This document shows, piece after piece, positions 9,565-18,142 of a stretch of DNA of 64,000 bases. The stretch spans positions 114,748 to 178,747 of the forward strand of contig NZ_MWQI01000008.1 in the NCBI RefSeq assembly GCF_002210345.1, written 5' to 3'. This DNA is from Fibrobacter sp. UWB4 (GTDB taxonomy: Bacteria > Fibrobacterota > Fibrobacteria > Fibrobacterales > Fibrobacteraceae). A program made the translations under genes and the position numbers. The first letter of the stretch is position 1. Each line of letters opens with the position of its first letter. The notes beneath the pieces were generated by a model. The model was not told where the DNA came from, searched no databases, and was given only the letters and a program-made list of their open reading frames with translations.

Positions 9565-10404
9565 TCACAAGCTTTTTGGGTGGAAGCTTTTGCGGTGGGC
9601 AGGCGTGAAGCCTTGGCGGCGGATGGCGTCGAGGTGAGCCTTGGTGCCGTAACCGGCGTGCTTGTCAAAACCGTAACCCGGATAAAGTTCTTCTAATTTA
9701 TCCATATAACGGTCACGGAAGACTTTCGCAAGAATCGAGGCGGCCGAGATGCTTGCGATGCGACCATCGCCTTTGACGATGGGCATCTGTTTTTCGGCAG
9801 GAACGCCGCGAATCTTGAGATTACCATCGACAGCAATGAGGATGTTAGGGAAACCGTTACTGGATCCTTCATTTCGCTGCGCTTCATTCAGGATGACATT
9901 TGCGGCGTCTTTCAAAGAACCTTTGACTTCGATGGGGATTTCAGGAGCAGTTTCGTTGAGACCTGGGAATCCGAGCGCTTGCAATGCACGACGCATCGCC
10001 AAGAAGTCCGCTTCAAGAATGTTGATTTCGTCAATTTCTTCGACGCTAGCACTTGCAATCGCATAGCATGCACAAGCGTCCTTGACCGCATCAAACATCG
10101 CTTCGCGCTTGGGGCGAGAAAGCTTTTTGGAATCGTTCAGCGTCAAGAGCGCATCGGGCGACTTGAGCACGGCAGCACAAGCGACAACAGGACCCGCGAG
10201 CGGTCCACGCCCAACTTCGTCAATGCCCACGACAATCGCGGAATTTTCCGACGCGTTTCCAGAAAGCGCTCCATTCGCACCCGCAGAAAACAAGTCCAAG
10301 TCACCGCCAAAGGCGAGAGGATTAGCCGCGAACCTGCGCAGCGCCACCTCCCCTTCTACCGGGGATTCAATGTTTTCCAAAAATGCGGGCAGTTTAAATT
10401 TCAT
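9565..10404 (-). CDS. rnhB: Ribonuclease HII with in-frame repeat insertion
   Basis: 279 residues from the ATG at 10404; typical RNase HII is about 200-220. Catalytic carboxylates are visible in GIDEVGRGPLAG (Asp62, Glu63) and in VDGN (Asp193); LNDSKKLS and the C-terminal HAGYGTKAHLDAI block are intact. It removes RNA from RNA/DNA hybrids and misincorporated ribonucleotides. The extra length is an insertion at about 149-187 containing VILNEAQRNEGSS, whose DNA (about 9865-9900) is a copy of the dispersed CTGGATCCTTC...CAGGATGAC repeat, and an Asn/Ser/Ala-rich N-terminal stretch at 40-57. The catalytic core flanks both insertions, so the enzyme may still work. Confidence 0.9.
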   Translation of the reverse strand: MKFKLPAFLENIESPVEGEVALRRFAANPLAFGGDLDLFSAGANGALSGNASENSAIVVGIDEVGRGPLAGPVVACAAVLKSPDALLTLNDSKKLSRPKREAMFDAVKDACACYAIASASVEEIDEINILEADFLAMRRALQALGFPGLNETAPEIPIEVKGSLKDAANVILNEAQRNEGSSNGFPNILIAVDGNLKIRGVPAEKQMPIVKGDGRIASISAASILAKVFRDRYMDKLEELYPGYGFDKHAGYGTKAHLDAIRRQGFTPAHRKSFHPKSL

Positions 10405-10469
10405 AAGCCAAAAATTAGATAATGTAGGAGCAACACAAAACGCTTCATCGTCATTTTCTGCGATTAGCA

Positions 10470-10779
10470 TTCGTCATTCTGAGCATCTCGCACTCGTCAC
10501 CCTGAGCATAGCGAAGGGGCCAGTTACATTCCGCTTCTCTGTCATTTCGAACGAAGTGAGAAATCCAGTCATTTTTCGTTTCGCAATACAAGACTTCACT
10601 GGATGGGGCTATGCCCCAACTCTTTGGCTCGGTTATGCCCATGCAAGCATGGTCGCAACACTCGCCTTCTGAGTTGTCTTCCGCCTTCGGCGTCAGAATG
10701 ACGCAGTACAAGACTTCACTGGATGTTTCGAGGCTTAGCCTCTCAACATGACGCGGTTCAAGAAGCTCTCAGGATGACG
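10470..10779. repeat. Cluster of dispersed intergenic repeats
   Basis: About 310 bases between rnhB and purN hold several units of two families: CTCAGGATGAC-type units and the CCATGCAAGCATGG-centred unit running from GGCTCGGTTATGCC to CACTCGCCTT. TACAAGACTTCACTGGATG occurs twice, at about 10588 and 10708. No gene is seen here. Confidence 0.7.
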
Positions 10780-11373
10780 TTAGTGCAAACCCAGCGACTT
10801 GGCGTAGTCGCGAATAGTCCTCCAGTACAAAGCGTGTTCTTGCACGAGGACGCGGGCGGCAAGCGTATCAGCAGTGTCGTCTGGCATCACAGGAACTTTG
10901 GTCTGCGCCAAGATGCGACCGCGGTCAATTTCTTCACTGACGAGATGCACCGTCGGGCCAGATTCCGTTTCGTGCGCGGCAAGCACAGCTTCGTGAACGT
11001 GATGGCCAAAGAAACCTTTACCGCCAAACTTCGGCAACAGCGACGGATGAATGTTCAAAATGCGATCCGGCATGCGCTTGAGCATGCAAAGCGGGAGCGC
11101 CTTCATGTAACCCGCCAAAATCAAAAGGTCTACATCGTACTTGTCGAGAACTTCGAGCATCGCGGCTTCGAACACAGCCTGATCCGGATGAGTCTTACCC
11201 GAAATGTGGCGAACCGGGATTCCGAATTCTTCGGCATGATGCACTGCACCACAACCCGCGTTGTTCGTAATCAAAAACTTGCACTGGGCTTCGAGGTCAC
11301 CCTCGCCAATGTGATCAATAATCGCTTTGAAGTTGCTTCCACCGCCGGAAGCCATGACGCCAATTTTAAACAT
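10780..11373 (-). CDS. purN: Phosphoribosylglycinamide formyltransferase (GART)
   Basis: 197 residues, near the family length (about 190-215). It transfers a formyl group from 10-formyl-tetrahydrofolate to GAR in purine synthesis. Visible are the N-terminal VMASGGGSNFKAII phosphate-binding loop, the catalytic NIHPSLLP (Asn and His) and the Asp in EEIDRGRIL, which aligns with E. coli Asp144. The segment after NIHPSLLPKF is GKGFFGHHVHEAVL, more divergent than the usual PGLHTH. It is not linked to purC or purF, which lie at 18.3 and 50.5 kb. TATATTTG (minus strand) ends 4 bases before the ATG, so the message may be leaderless. Confidence 0.94.
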   Translation of the reverse strand: MFKIGVMASGGGSNFKAIIDHIGEGDLEAQCKFLITNNAGCGAVHHAEEFGIPVRHISGKTHPDQAVFEAAMLEVLDKYDVDLLILAGYMKALPLCMLKRMPDRILNIHPSLLPKFGGKGFFGHHVHEAVLAAHETESGPTVHLVSEEIDRGRILAQTKVPVMPDDTADTLAARVLVQEHALYWRTIRDYAKSLGLH

Positions 11374-11377
11374 GCGC

Positions 11378-11385
11378 CAAATATA
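11378..11385 (-). promoter_or_regulatory. purN: TATATTTG promoter-like element before purN
   Basis: The minus strand reads TATATTTG directly before the purN ATG (4-base gap). The same octamer or TAnnTTTG variants precede several other genes in the window. Confidence 0.4.
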
Positions 11386-11542
11386 GTTTAGTTATTAGTT
11401 ATTAGTCTTTAGTCATTAGAAATTTGCATGATAAAAAGGTCCAGCAACTCCATACTCAGGCAAAATTATTAGTTTGTTGTATTTTTTTTACTTTTTACAA
11501 CTACAACAACTAATGACTATAGACCAAAGACTAAAAACCAAT
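11386..11542. repeat. 7-bp repeat arrays around 11.4-11.5 kb
   Basis: TTAGTTA/TTAGTCT units (about 11388-11421) and GACTATA/GACCAAA/GACTAAA units (about 11513-11540) keep a 7-bp period. Between them lies AT-rich sequence in which no gene is seen. Confidence 0.65.
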
Positions 11543-11743
11543 CTACTTATGATCAATTCCTGGCGGAGTGCGGAGGTAATAGATGACGCACGGGACTGTT
11601 ATGCAGACAACCCAGACTAAAAAATTGACGTAGACAAACCACGATTCAAAAGTCACGTGGGCTGGGATAACGTAAGCTTTCAACAGGGAAAACACGACGA
11701 TGAGGAAAACGCCGGGGAGCATATGTGCAATCAACTTAGTCAT
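11543..11743 (-). CDS. Small two-helix membrane protein
   Basis: 66 residues with two hydrophobic segments, about 7-25 (MLPGVFLIVVFSLLKAYVI) and 36-58 (FVYVNFLVWVVCITVPCVIYY), and a short polar tail. AGGG lies 4 bases before the ATG. I do not recognise a family. It could be a real small membrane protein; the alternative is a chance frame, made less likely by the two clean helices. Confidence 0.5.
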   Translation of the reverse strand: MTKLIAHMLPGVFLIVVFSLLKAYVIPAHVTFESWFVYVNFLVWVVCITVPCVIYYLRTPPGIDHK

Positions 11744-11794
11744 ACCCTAAAGATAATTCAAATCAAAAACATTTCATGTAAAAAGACTGCAAAA

Positions 11795-11968
11795 TACAAG
11801 ACTTTACTAGATGGGGCAAGCCCCAACCTCTTCGGCTCGGTTATATCCATGCAAGCATGGCTGCAACACTCGCCTTTCGAGGTTGTCTTCGGGCTACGCC
11901 CTTCGCTCAGGATGACAATTCAGCCCACCGTCTACTGCCTACTGCCTACTGCCTACCGTCTACTCATT
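11795..11968. repeat. Dispersed repeats followed by a 7-bp array
   Basis: A unit centred on CCATGCAAGCATGG with GGCTCGGTTATATCC before it, then TCAGGATGAC, then CTACTGC units (CTACTGC three times, CTACCGT, CTACTCA) with a strict 7-bp period at about 11925-11965. It fills the gap before the GH116 gene. Confidence 0.7.
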
Positions 11969-12013
11969 TACTATCTTTCCACCCGTATAAACCTTTAAAT
12001 ATCGGACCTCATT

Positions 12014-15000
12014 ATGAGCATTAAAGAATATCTTGCCGGTGCAAAAATGTCCGGCTCCGTCCAGAAGCTGATGACCCCGGGTCTCGCTGTGGAATTCATT
12101 CAGCCGTGGTACACCCCGCTTTCTACAACTCCTTCCACCACGGGTATTGCCGTAGGCGGTATCGGTTCTACGTTTACCGCAACGCCTGCAGGCACGACTC
12201 CCGTGATGAACGTGATGCCGGGCGTCCAGGTTCGCACCGAAAAGGCATCTGACCTCCGCTTCAACAACTTCTTCTTCAAGGAAGCTGTCCTCAGCGCAAA
12301 GGCTGCGCTCGTGATCGGCAACTTCGCTGCATTCGGCATTTACAACAACAACTTCCCGCTCCTCGACGAGAGCGGCGCACGCGTTTTCGGCGACGCCGAC
12401 ATGAAGGACCAGAAGAAGGCCGAAGCGAAGCTCAACAAGGTTCTCGCCGACAAGACTTTCTTCGAAACGAACAAGGCCGCTTTTGAACGCTGGCACATCC
12501 AGTTCAGCGACCGCACCCAGGCTTTAATTGCCGAAGGCAAGGACTCTGCCGCCATCAACCGCGCCGTGCTCATCGACTTCTTCGACGGCATGGTTGGCGA
12601 AAAGGCCGCCCGCGAAGGCGCCCTCACCGCCGCTTGGACAAACGACAGCGAATTCCTCGGCCAGCCGGGTTATGACGCCGCCAAGATGAAGTACACCGCC
12701 CTCTATCCGGTCAGCGAAACCGTTTACGAAGGCAAGGGTGTTTCCATCACCAAGACGCAGTCCAGCTACGTGACTCCGGGCGACGAACGCCTCTCCAGCC
12801 TCCCAGTGAACGCTACCGTCTTTACGCTCGAAAACAACACCAAGGAAACCCGCGAAGTGACCATTGTCCAGATTCAGGACAGCATCACGGGCTACATGGC
12901 CAAGAAGGACCGCCAGGGCGTTCAGGACTCCAGCTTTGTTCTCGTTCCGGCCGCACGTTTCCCGAAGGGTGTGCAGTTCGATAAGGAGCTCGAAGATGGC
13001 CGCTCTGTTCGCGGTATCGAATTTTATAACGAAAAGGCCCTCGCCGAAAGCGACTTCAACGGTTGCATGGGCGTGAGCGTGGCTTGGAACAAGAAGGACA
13101 ACCTCAACGTTTCCGTGAAGCCGATGTTCTATCAGGATGACGCCAAGTCCGTCTTGAAGGCAGCTCTCCAGAGCGGTCGCGTTGCAAACTCCTGGGTCAA
13201 GAATGTTTACAGCGGCCGTGAAACAATTGCCGGCGCCATCGCCGTTACCGCAGTCCTCAAGCCGAAGCAGAAGGTCTCCTTCCAGTTCAACATGGTGCTC
13301 GACTTCCCGGAAATCAAGCTGAACAAGCTCACTTCCGCCAAGAAGTACACCGCATTCTATCCGGAAGCATACGGCCGCGTGGTCGCTCTCCTTACGGAAG
13401 CTCTCGCCGCCGACAAGACTTTTGACGACCGCCTCAAGGCATTTGAAAACCTTGTTCCGAAGAAGCCGGTCGCCAAGCTCTACAAGACTGCCGCCAAGCA
13501 GGCTGAATTCAAGAGCCTCGCCATCAACACGCTCAGCTTCCTCGCCGAAGCCACCGTGTGGGACAAGGAAGACCGCTTCCTCGTTCGCGAATGTGCCGAC
13601 TATCCGTTCTTCAACTCTCTCGACGTTTACTTCTACGGCAGCTTTAGCTTGCTCGCCCTCATGCCGCGTCTCGATGGCGTTGTGATGAAGCGCTTTGGCG
13701 ATGCCATTCTCGCCGTAAACGAAAACCGCCGCCGTCACCACGAATTTGTGAACCTCCCCTACGCCGACCTCCCGGATCCGAAGCTTGAAGGCCCGCGCGC
13801 TGTGCGTGGCGCAGTGATTCACGACCTCGGTAGCCCCTTCGACGCCGAACCGGATGCCTACGACTGGCACAACGTTAAGGAATGGAAGGACCTCGCTCCG
13901 AAATACGTGCTCATGGTCTACCGTCACTACCACAAGACGAAGGACATGCAGTGCCTCGCCGATTGCAAGGAAGCCGTCTATGCCGCCATGGAATACCTCG
14001 AAAAGATGGTGAACCCGGGCGAAAACTTCCCGCTCACGCACGGTACGGACGATACGTTCGACAACCTCTGCAGCTACGGCATCTCTGTTTACTGCGGTTC
14101 CCTCTGGATTGCAGGCCTCCGCGCTGCAGCAAAGATCGCTGAACTCCTCGGCGATAACGATCAGGCTGCCAAGTGGAACGAAAAGTCCGAAGCCGCCAAC
14201 AAGGAATTTACCGAATCCCTTTGGGACGAAAACGAAGGCTACTTCCGCTTCTTCATCACTCCGATGGAAATGAAGGACTTGAACGTCGAAAAGTACGCCG
14301 AACTCCGCGAAGCCGTGAAGGTATCGCTCGAACTCCCGGAAGATCCGAACGCTGGCGTGAAGGCCATCAACGAATGGCTCTGCGCAGGTGAAATCCCGGA
14401 CGGCGAAGACCTCTCCAAGAACGAACTCCGCGGTCTCAAGAAGGCTTGGATTACGGCTCAGTGCAAGGAAGCCTACACCAAGAGCTGGGAAGCAAAGATT
14501 GCCAACGACTGCGACGACGTGTTCGCCGATACGATGCTTGCCGATACCTACCTCCGCTTGCTCGACCTCGAACCGATCACCGACAGCGCAAAGGCCAAGT
14601 CTAACTTGCTCAGAATTTTCAATACGAACTATAAGGCCAACAGCCCGCTCATCGGTGCTGCAAACCTTGTTCATAAGGACGGTTCTCCGCTCGACGAATT
14701 CAACTTCCAGGCTCACGACGTTTGGATTGGTATTCAGTACAGCATCATGACAGCCATGATGTTCCACGGTTTGGAAAAGGAAGCCTCCGTGCTCGCTGAT
14801 TCCATGATCGGAAACCTCTATGACGAAGCACGCGTTCCGTTTGCAGCACCGGAAGGATTCAACGGCTCTTGCCGCCTCCACCCGGAAGCTCTCGTTGCAA
14901 AGTTCGGCCTCAGCGCAACCGCCGCCGACAAGATGCACAAGGAACTTTTGAAGAAGGGCGCTCTCCTCGCCGACTCCCGCATCAGCCCGAAGCTCCCGCG

Positions 15001-15157
15001 CAATCTCGCCGCCTTCACGAAATCTTTCGGCGCCATTGCCAAGAGCAACAAGGTCGATGTGAACGAACTCTTCACGCTCCTCCACAGCACGGCACTCAAG
15101 TACACCGCTGGTAAGTACTTCCGTCCGGGCATGGTTTTCGCCCTGCTTTATAAGTAA
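12014..15157 (+). CDS. GH116-family glycoside hydrolase, cytoplasmic
   Basis: 1047 residues. The C-terminal half matches the GH116 (alpha/alpha)6 catalytic region (formerly DUF608): RECADYPFFNSLDVYFYGSF with the likely nucleophile Glu526, HDLGSPFDAEPDAYDWHNVK, WKDLAPKYVLMVYRHY, and THGTDDTFDNL...YCGSLWIAGL holding the likely acid/base Asp (679-683). The N-terminal half is the beta-rich domain of the family. Characterised GH116 enzymes are beta-glucosidases, beta-xylosidases and glucosylceramidases. No signal peptide is present, so it probably acts on imported oligosaccharides or glycosides in the cytoplasm. Codon bias is strong, suggesting high expression, and creates a long false antisense frame. 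The substrate cannot be told from sequence. Confidence 0.82.
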   Translation: MSIKEYLAGAKMSGSVQKLMTPGLAVEFIQPWYTPLSTTPSTTGIAVGGIGSTFTATPAGTTPVMNVMPGVQVRTEKASDLRFNNFFFKEAVLSAKAALVIGNFAAFGIYNNNFPLLDESGARVFGDADMKDQKKAEAKLNKVLADKTFFETNKAAFERWHIQFSDRTQALIAEGKDSAAINRAVLIDFFDGMVGEKAAREGALTAAWTNDSEFLGQPGYDAAKMKYTALYPVSETVYEGKGVSITKTQSSYVTPGDERLSSLPVNATVFTLENNTKETREVTIVQIQDSITGYMAKKDRQGVQDSSFVLVPAARFPKGVQFDKELEDGRSVRGIEFYNEKALAESDFNGCMGVSVAWNKKDNLNVSVKPMFYQDDAKSVLKAALQSGRVANSWVKNVYSGRETIAGAIAVTAVLKPKQKVSFQFNMVLDFPEIKLNKLTSAKKYTAFYPEAYGRVVALLTEALAADKTFDDRLKAFENLVPKKPVAKLYKTAAKQAEFKSLAINTLSFLAEATVWDKEDRFLVRECADYPFFNSLDVYFYGSFSLLALMPRLDGVVMKRFGDAILAVNENRRRHHEFVNLPYADLPDPKLEGPRAVRGAVIHDLGSPFDAEPDAYDWHNVKEWKDLAPKYVLMVYRHYHKTKDMQCLADCKEAVYAAMEYLEKMVNPGENFPLTHGTDDTFDNLCSYGISVYCGSLWIAGLRAAAKIAELLGDNDQAAKWNEKSEAANKEFTESLWDENEGYFRFFITPMEMKDLNVEKYAELREAVKVSLELPEDPNAGVKAINEWLCAGEIPDGEDLSKNELRGLKKAWITAQCKEAYTKSWEAKIANDCDDVFADTMLADTYLRLLDLEPITDSAKAKSNLLRIFNTNYKANSPLIGAANLVHKDGSPLDEFNFQAHDVWIGIQYSIMTAMMFHGLEKEASVLADSMIGNLYDEARVPFAAPEGFNGSCRLHPEALVAKFGLSATAADKMHKELLKKGALLADSRISPKLPRNLAAFTKSFGAIAKSNKVDVNELFTLLHSTALKYTAGKYFRPGMVFALLYK

Positions 15158-15173
15158 GGAAAGGCAAGGCTCC

Positions 15174-15243
15174 AGAGAATAAGCTCGCACGCTCACAGGT
15201 CCTCCCTTCGGTGCGGAATTGTTCGCTTTGCGACTTATTCTCT
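15174..15243. other. Long stem-loop after the GH116 gene
   Basis: AGAGAATAAG (15174-15183) pairs with CTTATTCTCT (15234-15243); the stem extends through TCGC/GCGA with one bulged C. The loop of about 40 bases contains CCTTCGG. No T-run follows. It could be a 3'-end stabiliser or a small structured RNA. Confidence 0.5.
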
Positions 15244-15294
15244 TACGGATTAATGCAATTACTTGAAAGCTACGTTTTTGTATCCATAAACTTT

Positions 15295-15328
15295 AAACAG
15301 GTGTTCCAAGCGGAGCTCCTGTTTTTTA
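15295..15328 (+). terminator. GH116 intrinsic terminator
   Basis: AAACAGG (15295-15301) pairs with CCTGTTT (15318-15324), with inner TCC/GGA pairing, followed by T residues. It overlaps the 3' end of the convergent lipoprotein gene by a few bases. Confidence 0.7.
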
Positions 15329-15913
15329 ATCATCGTAGGCTTTTGGAACATCTTCGACACGCACCACATCAAGATCCACAATCATCATCTTATTGTCAAA
15401 ATTGATATTTCCACCATCATTGAGAACAAGTTCCTTTGCACTATAATAAACGGGATCCGTATTCACTTTGAAAAAGATTTCCGATTTGCAGAGACATCTC
15501 TTGGCGTTTTCGTAATCATATTTCACATTTACGTAAAGCGTAGAATCCGAAGCTGAAACTTCCAGGCTGTCAATAACGACATCGCAAGTCATTGAAATAT
15601 TTTTGATGGTAAAACCAACATTTTCAAGTGTTACATAACGATACACCTCTGGCGGAACCGCGGCATCAAGCATCGGGTCATCCACAGTTCGTCGCGCATC
15701 GCACTGAATAACGGCATCTGTAACAATCACGCGGGACGGATCAGAAACGGCTGAAGAGGATCCAACTATAGAAGAGGAAGATTCACCAGAATGCGTATTC
15801 GGAGCTACAGGAGAAGGATTATCGCCGCATGCGAAAAGCGCAAACGAGAGAGAAGTTACCAAAGCCGCCGAGACATAAACAGACGCCATTCTTGTCAAGT
15901 TAAACTTTTTCAT
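15326..15913 (-). CDS. Small Cys-containing lipoprotein
   Basis: 195 residues from the ATG at 15913, which follows GGAAGGAG. It has a signal sequence with the lipobox around FALFACGD, then a Ser-rich linker (SGESSSSIVGSSSAVS) typical of Fibrobacter surface lipoproteins. The globular part carries Cys residues, including CLCKSEIFFKVN near 150. A similar CTCYRSLTFKVPN segment occurs in the lipoprotein at 28929-29441, so the two are probably paralogues. Its role is unknown; it is expected to be anchored in the outer membrane. TATATTTG lies on the coding strand at 15948-15955. Confidence 0.7.
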   Translation of the reverse strand: MKKFNLTRMASVYVSAALVTSLSFALFACGDNPSPVAPNTHSGESSSSIVGSSSAVSDPSRVIVTDAVIQCDARRTVDDPMLDAAVPPEVYRYVTLENVGFTIKNISMTCDVVIDSLEVSASDSTLYVNVKYDYENAKRCLCKSEIFFKVNTDPVYYSAKELVLNDGGNINFDNKMMIVDLDVVRVEDVPKAYDD

Positions 15914-15947
15914 AAAAAATCTCCTTCCAAGCAATTTTTCACAAGAC

Positions 15948-15955
15948 CAAATATA
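15948..15955 (-). promoter_or_regulatory. TATATTTG promoter-like element before the lipoprotein
   Basis: TATATTTG on the minus strand, 35 bases before the start codon, leaving room for the AAGGAG ribosome site. The stretch between here and 16078 is AT-rich with nothing else evident. Confidence 0.4.
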
Positions 15956-16077
15956 AATTGCCGCTTCTTAAAAAGCAATACTATACGCAACAAAATATTA
16001 GAAATTTTCAATTTTAAGCAAGTTTTAACCACAATATTTTAAAATTAATTTCCATATGCAACAAAATGTTTGATATA

Positions 16078-16103
16078 GAAAAACCCCGACACCTGTCGGA
16101 GTT
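16078..16103 (-). terminator. Terminator of the TIGR02147/lipoprotein unit
   Basis: CCGACA (16086-16091) pairs with TGTCGG (16094-16099), extended by G-U pairs; the minus strand continues GGGGTTTTTC. Confidence 0.65.
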
Positions 16104-16123
16104 AAACGCACAAAAATCACGGT

Positions 16124-17284
16124 CTATGGAGAGACGATATCAATGCCTTCAAAAACAATCTGATCAATTTTCAGATAGGAACCGCTCTTGATAAAGATGC
16201 TGAAGAAGCCTATTTCCTTTGAAATTTCACTCCACGCCACCTGATAGCTATTGTCATCTAGCATTTCTTTGCCCGGACGGAGCACCACTTCGCGCCAGCC
16301 CTCCGCAACTTTCACGTTCCAAAGAGACTTGTGGAAATTGTTGTCGAGAACTTCGCGATAATGTTCCAGAGCCACATCAAATTCGCAGTCGCCGTTCACG
16401 GTCAAGCGAATAGCCGTGAGTCCACTCAAGTCATAATAGCCCGTATCAAGCCCAAGATGAGTCCCGAGCAGCACATAGCCTGAATCGCCCGGCACAAACT
16501 GCAACGAAAGAGCCTTGCCATGTCCAGGCTCCGATTCAATTGCAGCCGCAAAACCCTTTGTGGAATCAGGTTTCAAAAGCGTTGCGCCATCCTTTGCAAT
16601 ATAGTACCATCCATAGTTTGAATAAACTTTCGCAATGTTATTCAAGCTATCACCATCTTCAAAATCTTCGAATACAAATTCACGTGTAACGCCGGGCAAG
16701 CGAACAAGCGTATCAGCAACGGCGCCCGGTTCAAGAGAGACCTCGGCAACCATAGAATCACCAGCGATCACATTAAAAAGTCCCGCAGGTACATGTGCAA
16801 AAACGTATTCATCTCCAGAACGATTTGCAATATACGGAGTCGATTCCAACCGGAGATTTGCAAACAAGTTTTCAAGACTCGAATCACCCGCGCCTGTACG
16901 CAGCATCAAAGAGGACGAAGGCAACAATGAAATTTTAGAAGGCGCAGAATTTTCAGTCAGGCTAAGCGAAGACCAGCTCATCAGCGAAGAATCAGCACCC
17001 GCAATGCCTTCGACAAAGCAATTTCCGCCGGCACACGTTTCACTCGACTTTTCAAACTTTGCCGTTCCTGCCGAATCCGAAATAGACGTTTCGACCGCAG
17101 ACAGGCTCGTCTTTGTGTACAACGTCACACTCGCTTGAGCAAGAGGCCGGTTTGCATCGTCTAGAACGACTACGGCAATTCCATTAGTCGTTTCGCTAGT
17201 CGCACCAGATAAGCCTGGATTGTTTTCGGTACATCCAGCCAAAAGCAGGCAAAGCAGGGCGCAAAGTTCCAAAATATTTTTCAT
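16124..17284 (-). CDS. Lipoprotein with CBM11/CIA30-like beta-sandwich
   Basis: 386 residues. The signal MKNILELCALLCLLLAGCTE gives lipobox LLAGC with Cys18. An N-terminal domain (about 35-85, GIAVVVLDDANRPLAQASVTLY) resembles a carboxypeptidase-regulatory-like repeat. The second half (about 205-386, from REFVFEDFEDGDSLNNI through YDLSGLTAIRLTVNG to a final DQIVFEGIDI) has the layout of a carbohydrate-binding CBM11/CIA30-like jelly roll. It overlaps the upstream TIGR02147 gene by 4 bases, so the two are translationally coupled. A sugar-binding surface role is inferred. Confidence 0.72.
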   Translation of the reverse strand: MKNILELCALLCLLLAGCTENNPGLSGATSETTNGIAVVVLDDANRPLAQASVTLYTKTSLSAVETSISDSAGTAKFEKSSETCAGGNCFVEGIAGADSSLMSWSSLSLTENSAPSKISLLPSSSLMLRTGAGDSSLENLFANLRLESTPYIANRSGDEYVFAHVPAGLFNVIAGDSMVAEVSLEPGAVADTLVRLPGVTREFVFEDFEDGDSLNNIAKVYSNYGWYYIAKDGATLLKPDSTKGFAAAIESEPGHGKALSLQFVPGDSGYVLLGTHLGLDTGYYDLSGLTAIRLTVNGDCEFDVALEHYREVLDNNFHKSLWNVKVAEGWREVVLRPGKEMLDDNSYQVAWSEISKEIGFFSIFIKSGSYLKIDQIVFEGIDIVSP

Positions 17285-18129
17285 CGTTCTTCCTTTTTCA
17301 TCATTGGAAACAACTGAAAATTCAACTGGTAAACGCTATCACAAATTTCAGATGGCATCGCATTCACCACATTCACAATCGCACGGCGAGTTTCAGCAAG
17401 GATCTCACGGATTTTGTCAATTTGTTTGGAATCGAGCGCCATCGTAAGCGTACTGATATCACGTTTTTCCTTGGGCGTTTCGGCAATGGATTTACGCGCC
17501 AGTTCTGCAAGGCTCCCCTGGTAATCGCTGATGGACGCACTCAGCCAATGCTCTTTAGTCTTCAAGTGCGCATCGGTCGGAACAATGCGCCCGTCCTTGC
17601 GCTGTTCAGCAAGCCCGAGCTGCAAGAGAGCGTCTACGGCATTCTGCACCTGTGTCGCCGTGAGTTTCGGAACGCAGGATTCACCGAGGGATGCGGCATC
17701 GTCCGAACCGTGATAGTCAAAAACATCTAGCGCCGAGCGGATCATCGGGTAATACCACTGCTGGAAATAGCGGTAGCGCGCCTCGTCGAGTTCACGGCTT
17801 GCCGCTGGACGCATTTTTTGCAAAGATTCAAAATGCTTGCGAACCTGTTCATCATTTTTCGCCTTGCCATAGGCGACCATTTCACGGAAATACTCGGCCT
17901 TCGCTTCTTTAAAACGGAAAAACTGCACAAACGATTCAACGCACTTGGGAGAAACGTGGCGTTTGCCCTGCAAGATTTTCAAAAGCAAGCTCGCATCCAT
18001 TTCCACAGCCGTAGCAAACACACGATAGCTGAACGTCGGGTCCAGCGATTTCTCGATTTCGTAAAAGTCCAAAAGGAACTTGCGATAATCGGAATAGTCA
18101 TAGATATTGATGCGGTTTCTGGCAAGCAT
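17281..18129 (-). CDS. TIGR02147-family protein (DUF4423), probable regulator
   Basis: 282 residues of the Fibrobacter-expanded TIGR02147 family. The N-terminus (IYDYSDYRKFLLDFYEIEKS, then FSYRVFATAVEMDASLLLKILQGKRHVS) is the family start and resembles a helix-turn-helix. The C-terminus has the family's ...DSVYQLNFQLFPMMK block. Members are uncharacterised and often adjoin lipoprotein genes; here a lipoprotein follows with a 4-base overlap, exactly as at 61.4-63.6 kb. Coupling and the helix-turn-helix-like start suggest a regulator, but no function has been proven. TATTTTTG preceded by AAAACC lies at 18143-18150 on the coding strand. Confidence 0.85.
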   Translation of the reverse strand: MLARNRINIYDYSDYRKFLLDFYEIEKSLDPTFSYRVFATAVEMDASLLLKILQGKRHVSPKCVESFVQFFRFKEAKAEYFREMVAYGKAKNDEQVRKHFESLQKMRPAASRELDEARYRYFQQWYYPMIRSALDVFDYHGSDDAASLGESCVPKLTATQVQNAVDALLQLGLAEQRKDGRIVPTDAHLKTKEHWLSASISDYQGSLAELARKSIAETPKEKRDISTLTMALDSKQIDKIREILAETRRAIVNVVNAMPSEICDSVYQLNFQLFPMMKKEER

Positions 18130-18142
18130 AGGCTACCTGAAT

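Noticed and set aside
12524..15196. 890-codon open frame antisense to the GH116 gene
   Set aside because: It arises from the strong C-ending codon bias of the sense gene. The translation has no family pattern, and the sense frame has clear catalytic motifs.
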